A stretch of 64,000 nucleotides of DNA from Sporomusaceae bacterium (GTDB lineage: Bacteria > Bacillota > Negativicutes > UBA1444). Every line of letters begins with the position of its first letter. Positions within the stretch are counted from its first letter, which is position 1. This document shows, one piece after another, positions 50,575-59,392 of this stretch. Location: NCBI GenBank assembly GCA_018434355.1, contig JAHDPL010000024.1, positions 62,001 through 126,000 of the forward strand. Direction: 5' to 3'. The position numbers and the translations under genes are program-made. The notes beneath the pieces are model-generated. The model saw only the letters and a list, made by a program, of their open reading frames with translations. It made no database searches and was not told the DNA's origin.

Positions 50575-51723
50575 GTGAACTGGACAAGTGGCAAAAAGAT
50601 AGTTGCAGTTTCCATGCTGGTTACCCTGATTATTATCTCGGGGTGCGCCAAGCAACAAACCGGTTCGGCGCCGCCGCCCCAGGTTAAAGTGATCGAGGTA
50701 AGGCCGCAGCGTGTTCCGCTGACCCTGGAGTTTGTCGGTCAGGTCGAAGCGCTCAATGAAGTGCAGGTGCGGACGCGGCTGTCGGGACAAATTGTCAAGC
50801 GGTTTGTTTCCGGCGGACAATATGTCAAGCAAGGGCAGGCCTTGTTTCAAATCGATCCGCAGGTTTATGAAATGAATGTATTGGATGCCGGCGGGCAGCT
50901 GGCTGACGCGGAGGCGGCGATGAGCCGCAACCGCCAGAATTTGGCCCGGCTGGAAAAGCTGCTTTCCGCCAATGCGGTTTCGCAGCAACAATATGACAAT
51001 GCACTGGCGGAAGACAAGCAACTGGCTGCCCGGGTTCATTCGGCCAAAGCCCGGCTGAGCAGGGCGGAATTGGATTTGAAGGAAACACTGGTTTTGGCAC
51101 CGATCGAAGGGCAGATGGACACGAGCAACCTGGCGGTTGGTAACTATGTGCAGCAAGGCAGCACCGTGCTGGTGACCATATCGGCACCCGACCCGGTCTT
51201 GGTCCGATTCAGCCTGAGCGAGAATGAATACTTGCGTTTGGTCAAAAGCGAATCAACGACATCTTCCCAAGCGGACAACCATCAATTGCAGATTGCTTTG
51301 GAAGACGGAAGCGTTTATCCGTTCAAGGGCAAGGTAGTGCAAAGCGACCGGGGCCTGGCGTCCGGAACAGGCACGCTGACCCTGAAGGCGCAGTTCCCCA
51401 ATCCCAAAGGGCTTCTGCTGCCGGGAATGTTTGCCCGGGTACAGGCCATTGCGGAAACCCGTTCTGATGCGATCCTGGTGCCGCAACGGGCCGTGCAGGA
51501 TTTGATGGGGAAACCGATGATCACGGTCGTGGGCGAAGGGGAAAAAGCGGAAATGCGCGCAGTTACTACCGGTCCCCGGATTGGGCGACTTTGGCTTGTG
51601 GAAGAGGGGCTTAACAGCGGCGAACGAATCGTTGTGGACGGAGTCCAGAAAGTTCGTCCCGGCGAGATCGTAAAGGCCGAGACGGTTTCCATCGAGCAGT
51701 ATACCAACACGAAGGCAAAATAG
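50575..51723 (+). CDS. RND efflux periplasmic adaptor lipoprotein (AcrA-like)
   Basis: 382 residues from GTG 50575 (AGAGGAAG upstream). Lipoprotein signal with lipobox ISGC (LVTLIIISGCAKQQ, Cys about 24). Biotinyl-lipoyl domain (VEALNEVQVRTRLSGQIVKRFVSGGQYVKQGQ), a helical hairpin at about 95-165, LAPIEGQMDTSNLAVGNYVQQGS, then beta-barrel and membrane-proximal domains. This is the standard HAE1-pump adaptor. The RND gene follows after 12 bases; no TolC-type channel gene is present, so an outer-membrane channel encoded elsewhere would be recruited. Its existence implies a diderm envelope. Confidence 0.9.
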   Translation: MNWTSGKKIVAVSMLVTLIIISGCAKQQTGSAPPPQVKVIEVRPQRVPLTLEFVGQVEALNEVQVRTRLSGQIVKRFVSGGQYVKQGQALFQIDPQVYEMNVLDAGGQLADAEAAMSRNRQNLARLEKLLSANAVSQQQYDNALAEDKQLAARVHSAKARLSRAELDLKETLVLAPIEGQMDTSNLAVGNYVQQGSTVLVTISAPDPVLVRFSLSENEYLRLVKSESTTSSQADNHQLQIALEDGSVYPFKGKVVQSDRGLASGTGTLTLKAQFPNPKGLLLPGMFARVQAIAETRSDAILVPQRAVQDLMGKPMITVVGEGEKAEMRAVTTGPRIGRLWLVEEGLNSGERIVVDGVQKVRPGEIVKAETVSIEQYTNTKAK

Positions 51724-51735
51724 GAGGGCAGCAGT

Positions 51736-54700
51736 GTGGCAAAATTTTTCATCGACCGCCCTGTATTTGCCGTCGTACTTTCCTTACTGATCACCATCGG
51801 TGGAACCTTGGCCGGCTTTGCACTGCCGATTGCGCAATATCCCCAGATTTCGCCGCCGCGTATCGCGGTTTCCACTTTTTATCAGGGGGCAAGCGCTGAA
51901 GTCGTGGAGCAGGCTGTGGCGCAAATCGTCGAGCAGCAGGTCAACGGGGTCGAAGGCATGTCCTATATGTCCTCGGTCAGCGGCGACGATGGCTCGTACA
52001 AACTGGATGTCATATTCGGTATTGAACAAAGCGCCGATTTGGCGGCGGTTCAGGCGCAAAACCGGGTTTCGCAGGCGGTGTCCGGTTTGCCGCAGGAAGT
52101 GGTCCAGGTAGGCGTCACAACGCAAAAACAATCGCCGGATGTGGTGATGTATTTTGTCTTATACTCGCCCAAAGGCACGTTTGATTCGATATTTCTAAAA
52201 AATTACGCCAGCGTTCAGATTATCGAAGGATTAAAGCGAATCAAGGGAGTCGGCGCCGTGGACGAGTACGGTTCCGATTATGCAATGCGGATTTGGCTGC
52301 AAGCCGATAAAATGGCGGTTCTCAATGTGGCGGCAACCGATGTGCAGCAAGCGGTTCGCAAACAGAACATTCAGGCGCCGGCGGGACGGATCGGCGAGTT
52401 TCCAACGGTAGCGGGGCAGGAGTTCCAATATACGGCAAAAGCGCAAGGGCGGCTGCAACTGCCGGCTGAATTTCAAAATATCATTGTCCGGACGAATCCG
52501 GACGGTTCGATGGTACGGATAAAAGACGTCGCAAGAGTGGAGCTGTCGGCGAAAAACTATACATTTTTTAGCGAATATAACGGGCAGGAGGCTGTATCGT
52601 TCGCCGTCAAATTGACGCCTGACGCCAATGCGCTGGAAACGGTGAAAAATGCCCGCGCCGTGATCAATGATGCCGCCAGCCGGTTTCCCAGCGATATAAA
52701 GCATAACGTCGTCATTGACAATACGCTGTTTGTGCGGGAGTCGCTCAAGGAAGTGGTAAAAACCTTTATCGAGGCGCTGGCTCTGGTGCTGGTCATCGTC
52801 TACATTTTTCTGCAAAGCTTCCGGGCTACCCTGATACCGATGCTGGCCGTACCGGTATCACTGATCGGCACGTTTATCACGTTTTACCTGCTCGGGTTCT
52901 CGATCAATTCGTTGACTCTGTTTGCGATGGTATTGGCGATCGGACTGGTGGTGGACGATGCGATCGTCGTGGTGGAAGCGGCCGAGACCCATATGCGCCA
53001 TGGCGGCCTTTCGCCCAAAGAGGCAACGTACAAGGCGATGGAAGAAGTATCGGGGCCGGTGGTGGCGATCGCGTTTGTTCTGGCTTCGGTTTTTGTGCCG
53101 GTGACTTTTTTTGGCGGCACGGTTGGCGTACTATACCGCCAGTTTGCGATCACGATTGCTGTTTCCATGGCATTATCGGCACTTATTGCTCTTTCGCTGA
53201 CTCCCGCATTGTGCGCACTTCTGCTCAAACCGCACACAGCGTCGGGCGGTTCGAAAACCGACCGGTTTTTTGCCTGGTTTAATGCGGCCTTTGACCGACT
53301 GACGGAAAAATACGGGCGTGGGGTCATTGGTTCCACCGGCAATTTGCGTCGGGGATTGCTGCTGTTTTTGGTGTTGTTGGCGGCAACGTCGGTTTTGTTC
53401 AAAAGTTTGCCGTCCGGGTTTGTCCCGGATGAAGATCAGGGCTATTTTATCGCGTCCCTGTCGTTGCCGGAAGCGGCCTCGGTCAATCGTACGCGGGAAG
53501 TGGGGCACCGGATAGCGGAGATTATTCGTCAGATTCCGGGCGTTAAAGAAACAATTTTAATTTCCGGGATCGATATCCTGTCGGGAGCCGCCAAACCCAA
53601 TACGGCGCTGGTTGTGGTTTCGCTTCATCCATGGGAGGAAAGAAAAGATCCTGCGTTGCATGCGCAAAATATCATCCATGAAACGATTAAACGGTCGTTT
53701 GCTGTTGCGGAGTCGAATCTGATTGCCTTTAATGCTCCGGCGTTGCCGGGCGTGGGCGGTCAGGGAAAACTGTCGCTCATGCTGCAGAATCGCGGTGGCG
53801 GCTCGCTGGACGAAATGTCCGATGTGGCTGCGCGCTTCATCGAAGCGGCGAATAAATTGCCGGAAATCGGCATGTTTTACTCCACGTTCCGCATGGATAC
53901 GCCGGGGTACCGGTTCGACCTGGACCGGGAACGGGCCGAAACCTTGGGCGTGTCGGTCAGTGATGTTTTTCAGACGTTGCAGTACTTTATGGGCGGCAGT
54001 CAGGTGAATGATTTTAGCGCCTATGGCCGCAGCTACAAGGTGATTGTGCAGGCTGACGCCCAGTATCGGGCCGAACCGGGTTCCATCCGCTATCTGTTTG
54101 TGCGCAACCAGCGCGGCGACATGGTTCCCTTGAATGCGATCATTAAACCGGTATCAGTCAGCGGGCCGGCCAGTATAAAACGTTTCAACGGTTATCCCGC
54201 AATCCAGATCGGCGGCGATCCTGCGCCAGGATACAGTACGGGGCAGGCGCTTGACGCGCTGGAACGGGTTGCCAAAGAAACCCTGCCGCAATCGTACGCC
54301 TATGAATGGGCCGACCTTAGCAAAGAAGAAAAGGAGTCGGGTGGCCAAAACCTGCTGATTTTCGGCTTTGCAATTGTTTTTGTCTTTCTCTGTCTGGCGG
54401 CGCTATATGAAAGCTGGAGCGTGCCGTTTTCGGTCATCCTGTCAGTGCCGGCGGCTGCTTTTGGCGCCGCTGTATTTCAGCTGGTCCGGCAGTTTCAGAA
54501 CGACATCTACATGCAAATCGGCTTGGTCATGTTGATTGGCCTGGCGGCAAAAAATGCGATCCTGATCGTGGAGTTCGCCAAGGAGCGCAGCGACCGCGGC
54601 ATGCCGGCGGAACAGGCCGTTCTGGAGGCGGCCAAACTGCGCTTGCGTCCGATTTTAATGACTTCGCTGGCGTTTTTGATCGGTTGTTTGCCGCTGATGA

Positions 54701-54852
54701 TGGCAAGCGGGCCGGGCGGCGGCGCCCGGTCGTCGATGGGTACGGCCGTTGTCGGCGGAACTTTGTTTGCTACGTTGATTGGGTTGTTTTTGGTGCCGTT
54801 GCTCTATGTTTGCGTGGAAAAGTTGCGCCAGCGGATCACGGGGAAATTGTAA
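51736..54852 (+). CDS. RND-family multidrug efflux pump (HAE1/AcrB-like)
   Basis: 1038 residues from GTG 51736 (AGGAGG upstream). Twelve membrane helices and two large periplasmic loops. FFIDRPVFAVVLSLLITIGG is the standard start. The TM4 proton relay is in FAMVLAIGLVVDDAIVVVEAAE, with its Asp-Asp pair. Loop motifs such as GVEGMSYMSSVSGDDGS and FRMDTPGYRFDLDRERAETLGVS are typical of AcrB/MexB-type pumps. Full length. Exports hydrophobic drugs or bile-acid-like compounds with the adaptor next to it. Substrate not predictable. Confidence 0.92.
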   Translation: MAKFFIDRPVFAVVLSLLITIGGTLAGFALPIAQYPQISPPRIAVSTFYQGASAEVVEQAVAQIVEQQVNGVEGMSYMSSVSGDDGSYKLDVIFGIEQSADLAAVQAQNRVSQAVSGLPQEVVQVGVTTQKQSPDVVMYFVLYSPKGTFDSIFLKNYASVQIIEGLKRIKGVGAVDEYGSDYAMRIWLQADKMAVLNVAATDVQQAVRKQNIQAPAGRIGEFPTVAGQEFQYTAKAQGRLQLPAEFQNIIVRTNPDGSMVRIKDVARVELSAKNYTFFSEYNGQEAVSFAVKLTPDANALETVKNARAVINDAASRFPSDIKHNVVIDNTLFVRESLKEVVKTFIEALALVLVIVYIFLQSFRATLIPMLAVPVSLIGTFITFYLLGFSINSLTLFAMVLAIGLVVDDAIVVVEAAETHMRHGGLSPKEATYKAMEEVSGPVVAIAFVLASVFVPVTFFGGTVGVLYRQFAITIAVSMALSALIALSLTPALCALLLKPHTASGGSKTDRFFAWFNAAFDRLTEKYGRGVIGSTGNLRRGLLLFLVLLAATSVLFKSLPSGFVPDEDQGYFIASLSLPEAASVNRTREVGHRIAEIIRQIPGVKETILISGIDILSGAAKPNTALVVVSLHPWEERKDPALHAQNIIHETIKRSFAVAESNLIAFNAPALPGVGGQGKLSLMLQNRGGGSLDEMSDVAARFIEAANKLPEIGMFYSTFRMDTPGYRFDLDRERAETLGVSVSDVFQTLQYFMGGSQVNDFSAYGRSYKVIVQADAQYRAEPGSIRYLFVRNQRGDMVPLNAIIKPVSVSGPASIKRFNGYPAIQIGGDPAPGYSTGQALDALERVAKETLPQSYAYEWADLSKEEKESGGQNLLIFGFAIVFVFLCLAALYESWSVPFSVILSVPAAAFGAAVFQLVRQFQNDIYMQIGLVMLIGLAAKNAILIVEFAKERSDRGMPAEQAVLEAAKLRLRPILMTSLAFLIGCLPLMMASGPGGGARSSMGTAVVGGTLFATLIGLFLVPLLYVCVEKLRQRITGKL

Positions 54853-54873
54853 AAAATATTGGGGGTTGTTGAA

Positions 54874-55218
54874 ATGATTGAAGGATTATGGTCAATTTCA
54901 TTCTCTACGGTGGATCAACCACAAGAGGTCGCCAGCGGCGGAGTTGTTGTTTTTGAAACGTTGCGTGTTTTTGGCGGCGACAGTACCTATTTTTACACCG
55001 GAAATTATTCGATCTCGAATGGCAATCAAATCACAGCTACGGTAAGCGCTAATCATTATTTTGGTCCGACATTATCGATTTTTGGTCCATTGGAAACCTG
55101 TACAATCATCATGAAAGGATCTATAGCGGTTGGCGAATTCAATGTTCAAGGGTATGTCAGGGAGAATCCGATGCTGCAATTTATGGCGAAGTTTGTCAAA
55201 CGGGCCGAGTTGCCATAG
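54874..55218 (+). CDS. GrlR-like small regulatory protein
   Basis: 114 residues from ATG 54874, about nine bases after GGGGG at 54861; a TTG at 54859 precedes that site. The sequence MIEGLWSISFSTVD, GGVVVFETLRVFGGDSTYFYTGNY and ATVSANHYFGP is that of the GrlR family, a small beta-barrel first known as the anti-activator of the LEE type III secretion genes. The family is also scattered in bacteria without type III secretion, as here. No GrlA-type activator is adjacent, so its partner is unknown. It follows the RND gene by 21 bases and may be on the same transcript. Confidence 0.65.
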   Translation: MIEGLWSISFSTVDQPQEVASGGVVVFETLRVFGGDSTYFYTGNYSISNGNQITATVSANHYFGPTLSIFGPLETCTIIMKGSIAVGEFNVQGYVRENPMLQFMAKFVKRAELP

Positions 55219-55247
55219 TCGCTGAAAACCAACGCTGTGTCTCTGTG

Positions 55248-55293
55248 AAAAAGGGCGGCATCGACGCGAAATTGCGTTGATACTGCCCTTTAA
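55248..55293. terminator. Bidirectional terminator between convergent genes
   Basis: AAAGGGC-GGCATC-GACGC, loop GAAATT, GCGT-TGATACT-GCCCTTT with T/A tails on both sides. It lies between the GrlR-like stop and the stop of the leftward GlcD-type gene. Confidence 0.8.
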
Positions 55294-55311
55294 CTGTATA
55301 TGGGTTGTTAC

Positions 55312-56712
55312 TCAGCAGTCGAATACTTTGCCGGGATTCAAGATCAGATTTGGGTCCCAGGCTTTTTTGACCGCTTGCATCAGCTGCAGTTCCACAGGGT
55401 CGGTGTATTCATGGAACAGGGCTTTCTTTTTGTAGCCGATGCCGTGTTCGCCAGACAGTTTGCCGCCAAGCGGGTAGACATAGCTGAAGATTTCTTTATG
55501 AATCTTCGCCAGGCGCTCCGGCCATTCTGCCAGCGGCACACTGCCCTGCAAGATTGACAGGTGGATGTTGCCGTCTCCGGCATGACTGACGGTCCGAGCG
55601 GCCGCCCCGTGTTTTTCACAGATGCCGGCCATATGTTTCATCGCTTCCGGCATTTTGTCGATTGGCACCACGATGTCTTCATTGCTGTGAATCAACGTTT
55701 CGTGACGCACTGCTTCAGCGAACGATTTGCGGGCTTTCCAGATTTGCGCCGAGTTGGCGACGAGCAGTTCTAGTCCACCATGCGACGAGCACAGCTCGTC
55801 AATCCGCATGGCGTAATCCTCCAGTTTTTCTTCGCTGTCGCCTTCGATCTGGATGATCAGGTAATTGCCGTTTTCATCATATGGCAATTTTTCATTGATG
55901 AAACGTTCAACGCAGCGGATTGCTACATTGTCCATAAATTCCAGACAGGTCGGTGTGATGCCAGACTGGGCGATGACGTTCACAAACGCGATGGCGGAGT
56001 CTACATCCGGGAATACGGCCAGCAGATCCATCACATGTTGCGGCAGCGGAACCAGTTTCAGCGTGATTTCGGTAATGACGCCCAGTGTTCCCTCGGAACC
56101 GATGACCAGTTGTTCCAGGCAATAGCCTGTGGTGCTTTTGTTTAGTCGACTGCCGAGTTTGGTGATTTCACCGGTAGGGGTGACCACTTCCACTTGATAC
56201 ACTTGATGGCGTGTTGTACCGTATTTGACGGCTTTGTTGCCTCCGGCATTCGTGGCGACATTGCCGCCGATGAAACAACTGTCGCCGCTGCAGGGGTCGC
56301 CGGCGTACAGCAGGCCGTGTTTAGCAGCGGTTTGTTGCACTTCTTCGGTTCGGGCGCCGGCCTGCACGACCATAAACATATTTTTCGGATCAATTTCGAG
56401 AATGTTATTCATTTTTTCCAGTGATAGAATGATGCCACCGTAAATCGGCACCGCGCCGCAGGCGAGTCCTGTACCGGCGCCGCGCGGCACCACCGGAATC
56501 AATGAGCGATTGGCCAACTTTACGACAGCGGCGGTCTGCTCAGTCGTTTCCGGAAATACCACGACTTCCGGCATGTGGTGATAGCGGGACTCAGTCACTT
56601 CATCATGGCTGTAAGGCTGCATACGGTCAGTATCGGTGATGACATTTTTCTCGCCGAGGATGGTTCGCAGTTCGTCTAGGATTGCCGGGGTCAGTTTGTT
56701 GTAGGTCGGCAT
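55312..56712 (-). CDS. GlcD-type FAD-linked oxidase (glycolate/D-lactate dehydrogenase)
   Basis: 466 residues from ATG 56712 with AGGAGG just upstream. FAD_binding_4 domain at about 40-180: VVPRGAGTGLACGAVP and GGNVATNAGGNKAVKYG. Oxidase C-terminal domain with HAGDGNIHLSILQ and GEHGIGYKKKALF near the end, whose His residues bind flavin and substrate. This family oxidises D-2-hydroxy acids such as glycolate or D-lactate; in anaerobes the electrons often pass to EtfAB or to an iron-sulfur partner. Neither is adjacent. The enzyme is cytoplasmic. Exact substrate uncertain. Confidence 0.87.
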   Translation of the reverse strand: MPTYNKLTPAILDELRTILGEKNVITDTDRMQPYSHDEVTESRYHHMPEVVVFPETTEQTAAVVKLANRSLIPVVPRGAGTGLACGAVPIYGGIILSLEKMNNILEIDPKNMFMVVQAGARTEEVQQTAAKHGLLYAGDPCSGDSCFIGGNVATNAGGNKAVKYGTTRHQVYQVEVVTPTGEITKLGSRLNKSTTGYCLEQLVIGSEGTLGVITEITLKLVPLPQHVMDLLAVFPDVDSAIAFVNVIAQSGITPTCLEFMDNVAIRCVERFINEKLPYDENGNYLIIQIEGDSEEKLEDYAMRIDELCSSHGGLELLVANSAQIWKARKSFAEAVRHETLIHSNEDIVVPIDKMPEAMKHMAGICEKHGAAARTVSHAGDGNIHLSILQGSVPLAEWPERLAKIHKEIFSYVYPLGGKLSGEHGIGYKKKALFHEYTDPVELQLMQAVKKAWDPNLILNPGKVFDC

Positions 56713-56753
56713 GAGGTTCCTCCTATATCCGGTTATTTTCTGTTTCCATAAAG

Positions 56754-56783
56754 ATTATACGGGAAAGCGGGAAGATGCGGCAA
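56754..56783 (-). promoter_or_regulatory. Promoter of the GlcD-type gene
   Basis: Read on the minus strand: TTGCCG (56783-56778), 18 bases, TATAAT (56759-56754), about 40 bases before the start codon. Perfect -10, weaker -35. Confidence 0.6.
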
Positions 56784-56807
56784 CAACCTTTCGTGCAAGC
56801 TGACTCG

Positions 56808-57221
56808 TTAGGAAAAATATTTGCCTTTTAGCCACATCAGCAGGATGCCGCTGATGAGTCCGGCAACAAAGCCGACGGAAATCATTTTGTAGTTCCAGGT
56901 CCGCTCTTCCCAATCCTCTATTTCCGCCAGTGCCAAAGCATCGGCCTCGGCTTTGGCAGCGTCCTCGGCTGCTTTTCGCAGTTCGCGGCTATTATAATAA
57001 GTATAAGCAGAGGGGTTGACCCGGGCGAACGGCGTTCCTTTGATTCGTTTGGCAGAAAGGCTGATCAGGCGCTGGGACTCGAAGCGCTCCAAAATTAGCA
57101 GTATACTTTTCCTATCAAGATCAGGATGCGCTTTTTCCAATGTGTAATGCAGGCTGAAAAAATTACCCTGGTTTTTATCTTCATCCAACAGTGTTTTTAG
57201 CACCCGGTCTCTTTCATCCAC
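56808..57221 (-). CDS. Tail-anchored membrane protein of unknown function
   Basis: 137 residues from GTG 57221, which has AGGAGGTG seven bases upstream; longer starts to 57251 lie before this site. The N-terminal 80 residues look like a winged-helix fold (VLKTLLDEDKNQGNFFSLHYTLEKAHPDLDRKSILLILERFESQRLI), and a basic Ser/Tyr-rich stretch follows. After an acidic Ala/Glu helix (EDAAKAEADALALAEIEDWEER) there is one C-terminal membrane span (VGFVAGLISGILLMWL). No family recognised. A membrane-tethered DNA- or protein-binding protein is possible. It has the same strand as the GlcD gene but a separate promoter lies between them. Confidence 0.55.
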   Translation of the reverse strand: MDERDRVLKTLLDEDKNQGNFFSLHYTLEKAHPDLDRKSILLILERFESQRLISLSAKRIKGTPFARVNPSAYTYYNSRELRKAAEDAAKAEADALALAEIEDWEERTWNYKMISVGFVAGLISGILLMWLKGKYFS

Positions 57222-57412
57222 CAGAGAACACCTCCTGATGATGAGTTCCACAAACTGGCGGGAGAGTCCTGCAAAATGAGAATAACCGATTGTTTAAGGC
57301 AGGAGACGGAATATTTTTGTGGAAAGACATAAAAAAGAATAATTCATGCGTTACCAAAACCGGTTGGTTGCGTTTAACTGTGTGAAACCAAAAATTTTGG
57401 AGGGTGAGAACG

Positions 57413-58651
57413 ATGATGCGTAAATTGATTGCTGGAGTGATTGTGGTAGGACTTTTATTGGCCTATTTTTCGGTAGGCGTCGTATCTACCGGCGCGGCGG
57501 CGACGATTCCCCGGAAAGATAATCCCGATTTGCGGGCTCAGGTTGCCGGGAATTCGGAGTTTGCGCTGGCGATGGTTCAAAAACTTATGGCAACGTCCGG
57601 GGCGGAAAACATCTTTTTCTCGCCGTATAGCATTTCCACCGCGCTGTCGATGACCTATGCCGGCGCACGGGAGAATACGGCGCGGCAGATGGCTGAAACC
57701 ATGCGTTTTCGCTTGCCGCAGGAAGCTCAACATGCAGCCTTTGCAGCATTAGCCAGGGCAATGAACCCGGAAGGTCAGAACTATCGACTGGAGATTTCCA
57801 ATGCACTATGGGGACAGCAAGGTTATGCCTTTCAGTCAGAGTTCCTTGACCTGGTGAAAAAGTATTACGAGGGCGGCTTCAATACGGTGGATTTTGCCGG
57901 GCAGACGGAAGCGAGCCGGGCAATCATCAATCGTTGGGTCGAGCAAAAAACCGCCGACAAGATCAAAGATTTACTGGCGCAGGGATCGTTGACTCCGCTG
58001 ACCCGGTTGGTACTGACCAACGCCATCTATTTCAAGGGCGACTGGGAAAGTCAGTTCAAACCGGCGATGACCCGTCCGATGCGCTTTCATCTGAATGAGA
58101 CGCAGACGGTTGATGTGCCGATGATGCGGCAAAGCGGCAATTTCCTGTTTACGGAGAATGATGCGGTCAAAGTGTTAGAGTTGCCATATGTCGGTCAGGA
58201 GTTGTCGATGATACTGGTGTTGCCGAAAGGTAAACCGGAGGAATTTGCCCGATCGCTTGACTTGACTCGACTGCATGAGTGGCAGGGACAGGTTGCCCGT
58301 CAGGAAGTCGATATCTATCTGCCGAAATTCAAGTTTGAAACCCAGTATGAACTTAAAGAACTGTTGTCCGGCATGGGGATGCTGGATGCGTTTGAACTAC
58401 CGCCAGCCGATTTCTCCGGCATATCTGGATACAAAGACCTGTATATCACCAAAGTCATCCACAAAGCGATCATCGAAGTGAACGAAGAGGGCAGTGAGGC
58501 TGCCGCCGCTACAGCGGTCGTGGTCGGAACCAAAGCAGTGATGCACAAGCCGGTGTTCAAGGCAGATCATCCGTTCCTGTTCATGATTCGGCACAATGAA
58601 ACCGGTTCGATCCTGTTCCTGGGCCGAGTGGCAAATCCTGCGGCAAAGTAG
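57413..58651 (+). CDS. Secreted serpin (inhibitory type)
   Basis: 412 residues from ATG 57413, eight bases after GGAGGG. N-terminal signal or anchor (LIAGVIVVGLLLAYFSVGVV), so it is exported. The full serpin fold is present: NIFFSPYSISTALSMTYAGA, LVLTNAIYFKGDWESQF, the shutter and breach regions, and VNEEGSEAAAATAVVVG, an inhibitory hinge with small residues at P12-P9. Counting from the hinge Gly as P15 places a Lys near P1 (GTKAV), hinting at a trypsin-like target. The loop C-terminal of it is about two residues longer than in antitrypsin, so P1 is uncertain. The end DHPFLFMIRHNETGSILFLGRVANP is standard. Bacterial serpins are sporadic, suggesting old transfer. Confidence 0.9.
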   Translation: MMRKLIAGVIVVGLLLAYFSVGVVSTGAAATIPRKDNPDLRAQVAGNSEFALAMVQKLMATSGAENIFFSPYSISTALSMTYAGARENTARQMAETMRFRLPQEAQHAAFAALARAMNPEGQNYRLEISNALWGQQGYAFQSEFLDLVKKYYEGGFNTVDFAGQTEASRAIINRWVEQKTADKIKDLLAQGSLTPLTRLVLTNAIYFKGDWESQFKPAMTRPMRFHLNETQTVDVPMMRQSGNFLFTENDAVKVLELPYVGQELSMILVLPKGKPEEFARSLDLTRLHEWQGQVARQEVDIYLPKFKFETQYELKELLSGMGMLDAFELPPADFSGISGYKDLYITKVIHKAIIEVNEEGSEAAAATAVVVGTKAVMHKPVFKADHPFLFMIRHNETGSILFLGRVANPAAK

Positions 58652-58688
58652 CAAACTGTAGATTTAGAGGCAAACAATAGAAAAATTT

Positions 58689-58724
58689 AAGGTCGGCTCT
58701 GCGTGAAGCGGAGCCGGCCTTTTA
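58689..58724 (+). terminator. Intrinsic terminator after the serpin gene
   Basis: AAGGTCGGCTCTGC, loop GTGA, AGCGGAGCCGGCCTT, with T run TTTTAT. Fourteen mostly canonical pairs. Confidence 0.85.
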
Positions 58725-58826
58725 TAAATTTTGAGATAATTATGAGAAAAAGTAGGGATTGGCGCAGGCAGGTCAAATTTAAGAATTAACGATAATACTG
58801 AATATTTGAAATGGGGGAATCAAGAC

Positions 58827-59390
58827 ATGAAACAATGGATGAAAGTTCTGGTTTTGGCGATGGCGATCGGTTTAGTGGCGCTAACTGGCGGTCCGGTCCA
58901 GGCAGCCGGTTTGAGCGAACCGATTTTTGAGAGTCCGACACTGATCACTTCGGTTGGCCAGAGTGCTGACGGGCAAATGGTCAAGGTGCTGGCGCAGCGG
59001 ATCGGACTGACCTTTACCTATGAAACCTTGGCGCCGGAGTCGGCCGTCAGTCAGTACAAGACCCTGATTTTGGTTGTTGGCGGCAGTTCGAAAGGTCTTG
59101 GTGCAGCTGGAATCAATCTGGACCAGGAAGAGCGAAGGACCAAGGCGTTGATTGCGGCTGCCAAAGATGCCGGCGTTAAAATCCTGTTCATGCATGTCGG
59201 CGGCGAAGCAAGACGCGGTGAACTGACCGACCGATTTGTCAGCCTCAGCGCTCCGGCAGCCAATTACCTCATCGTTGTGGCAGACGGAAATAAGGACGGA
59301 TTCATGACCAATGCAGCAGGCGGAGCGCCGATCGACATGGCTGATTCTGTCGGCGATGCGGGACGCTTGATGAAAGCGGCTTACAAATAA
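58827..59390 (+). CDS. DUF6305-type exported protein
   Basis: 187 residues from ATG 58827 (GGGGGAATC upstream). A signal peptide (VLVLAMAIGLVALTGGPVQAAG) leads to a mature domain of about 160 residues with alternating strands and helices: PTLITSVGQSADGQMVKVLAQRIGL, YKTLILVVGGSSKGLGAAGINLDQEERR, VKILFMHVGGEARRG and NYLIVVADGNKDGF. I assign it to the DUF6305 family with moderate confidence. In position it takes the place of a substrate-binding protein: the DctM-like permease starts two bases after its stop. A ligand-binding role is inferred. It heads the operon ending with gamma-glutamyltransferase. Confidence 0.65.
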   Translation: MKQWMKVLVLAMAIGLVALTGGPVQAAGLSEPIFESPTLITSVGQSADGQMVKVLAQRIGLTFTYETLAPESAVSQYKTLILVVGGSSKGLGAAGINLDQEERRTKALIAAAKDAGVKILFMHVGGEARRGELTDRFVSLSAPAANYLIVVADGNKDGFMTNAAGGAPIDMADSVGDAGRLMKAAYK

Positions 59391-59392
59391 CG

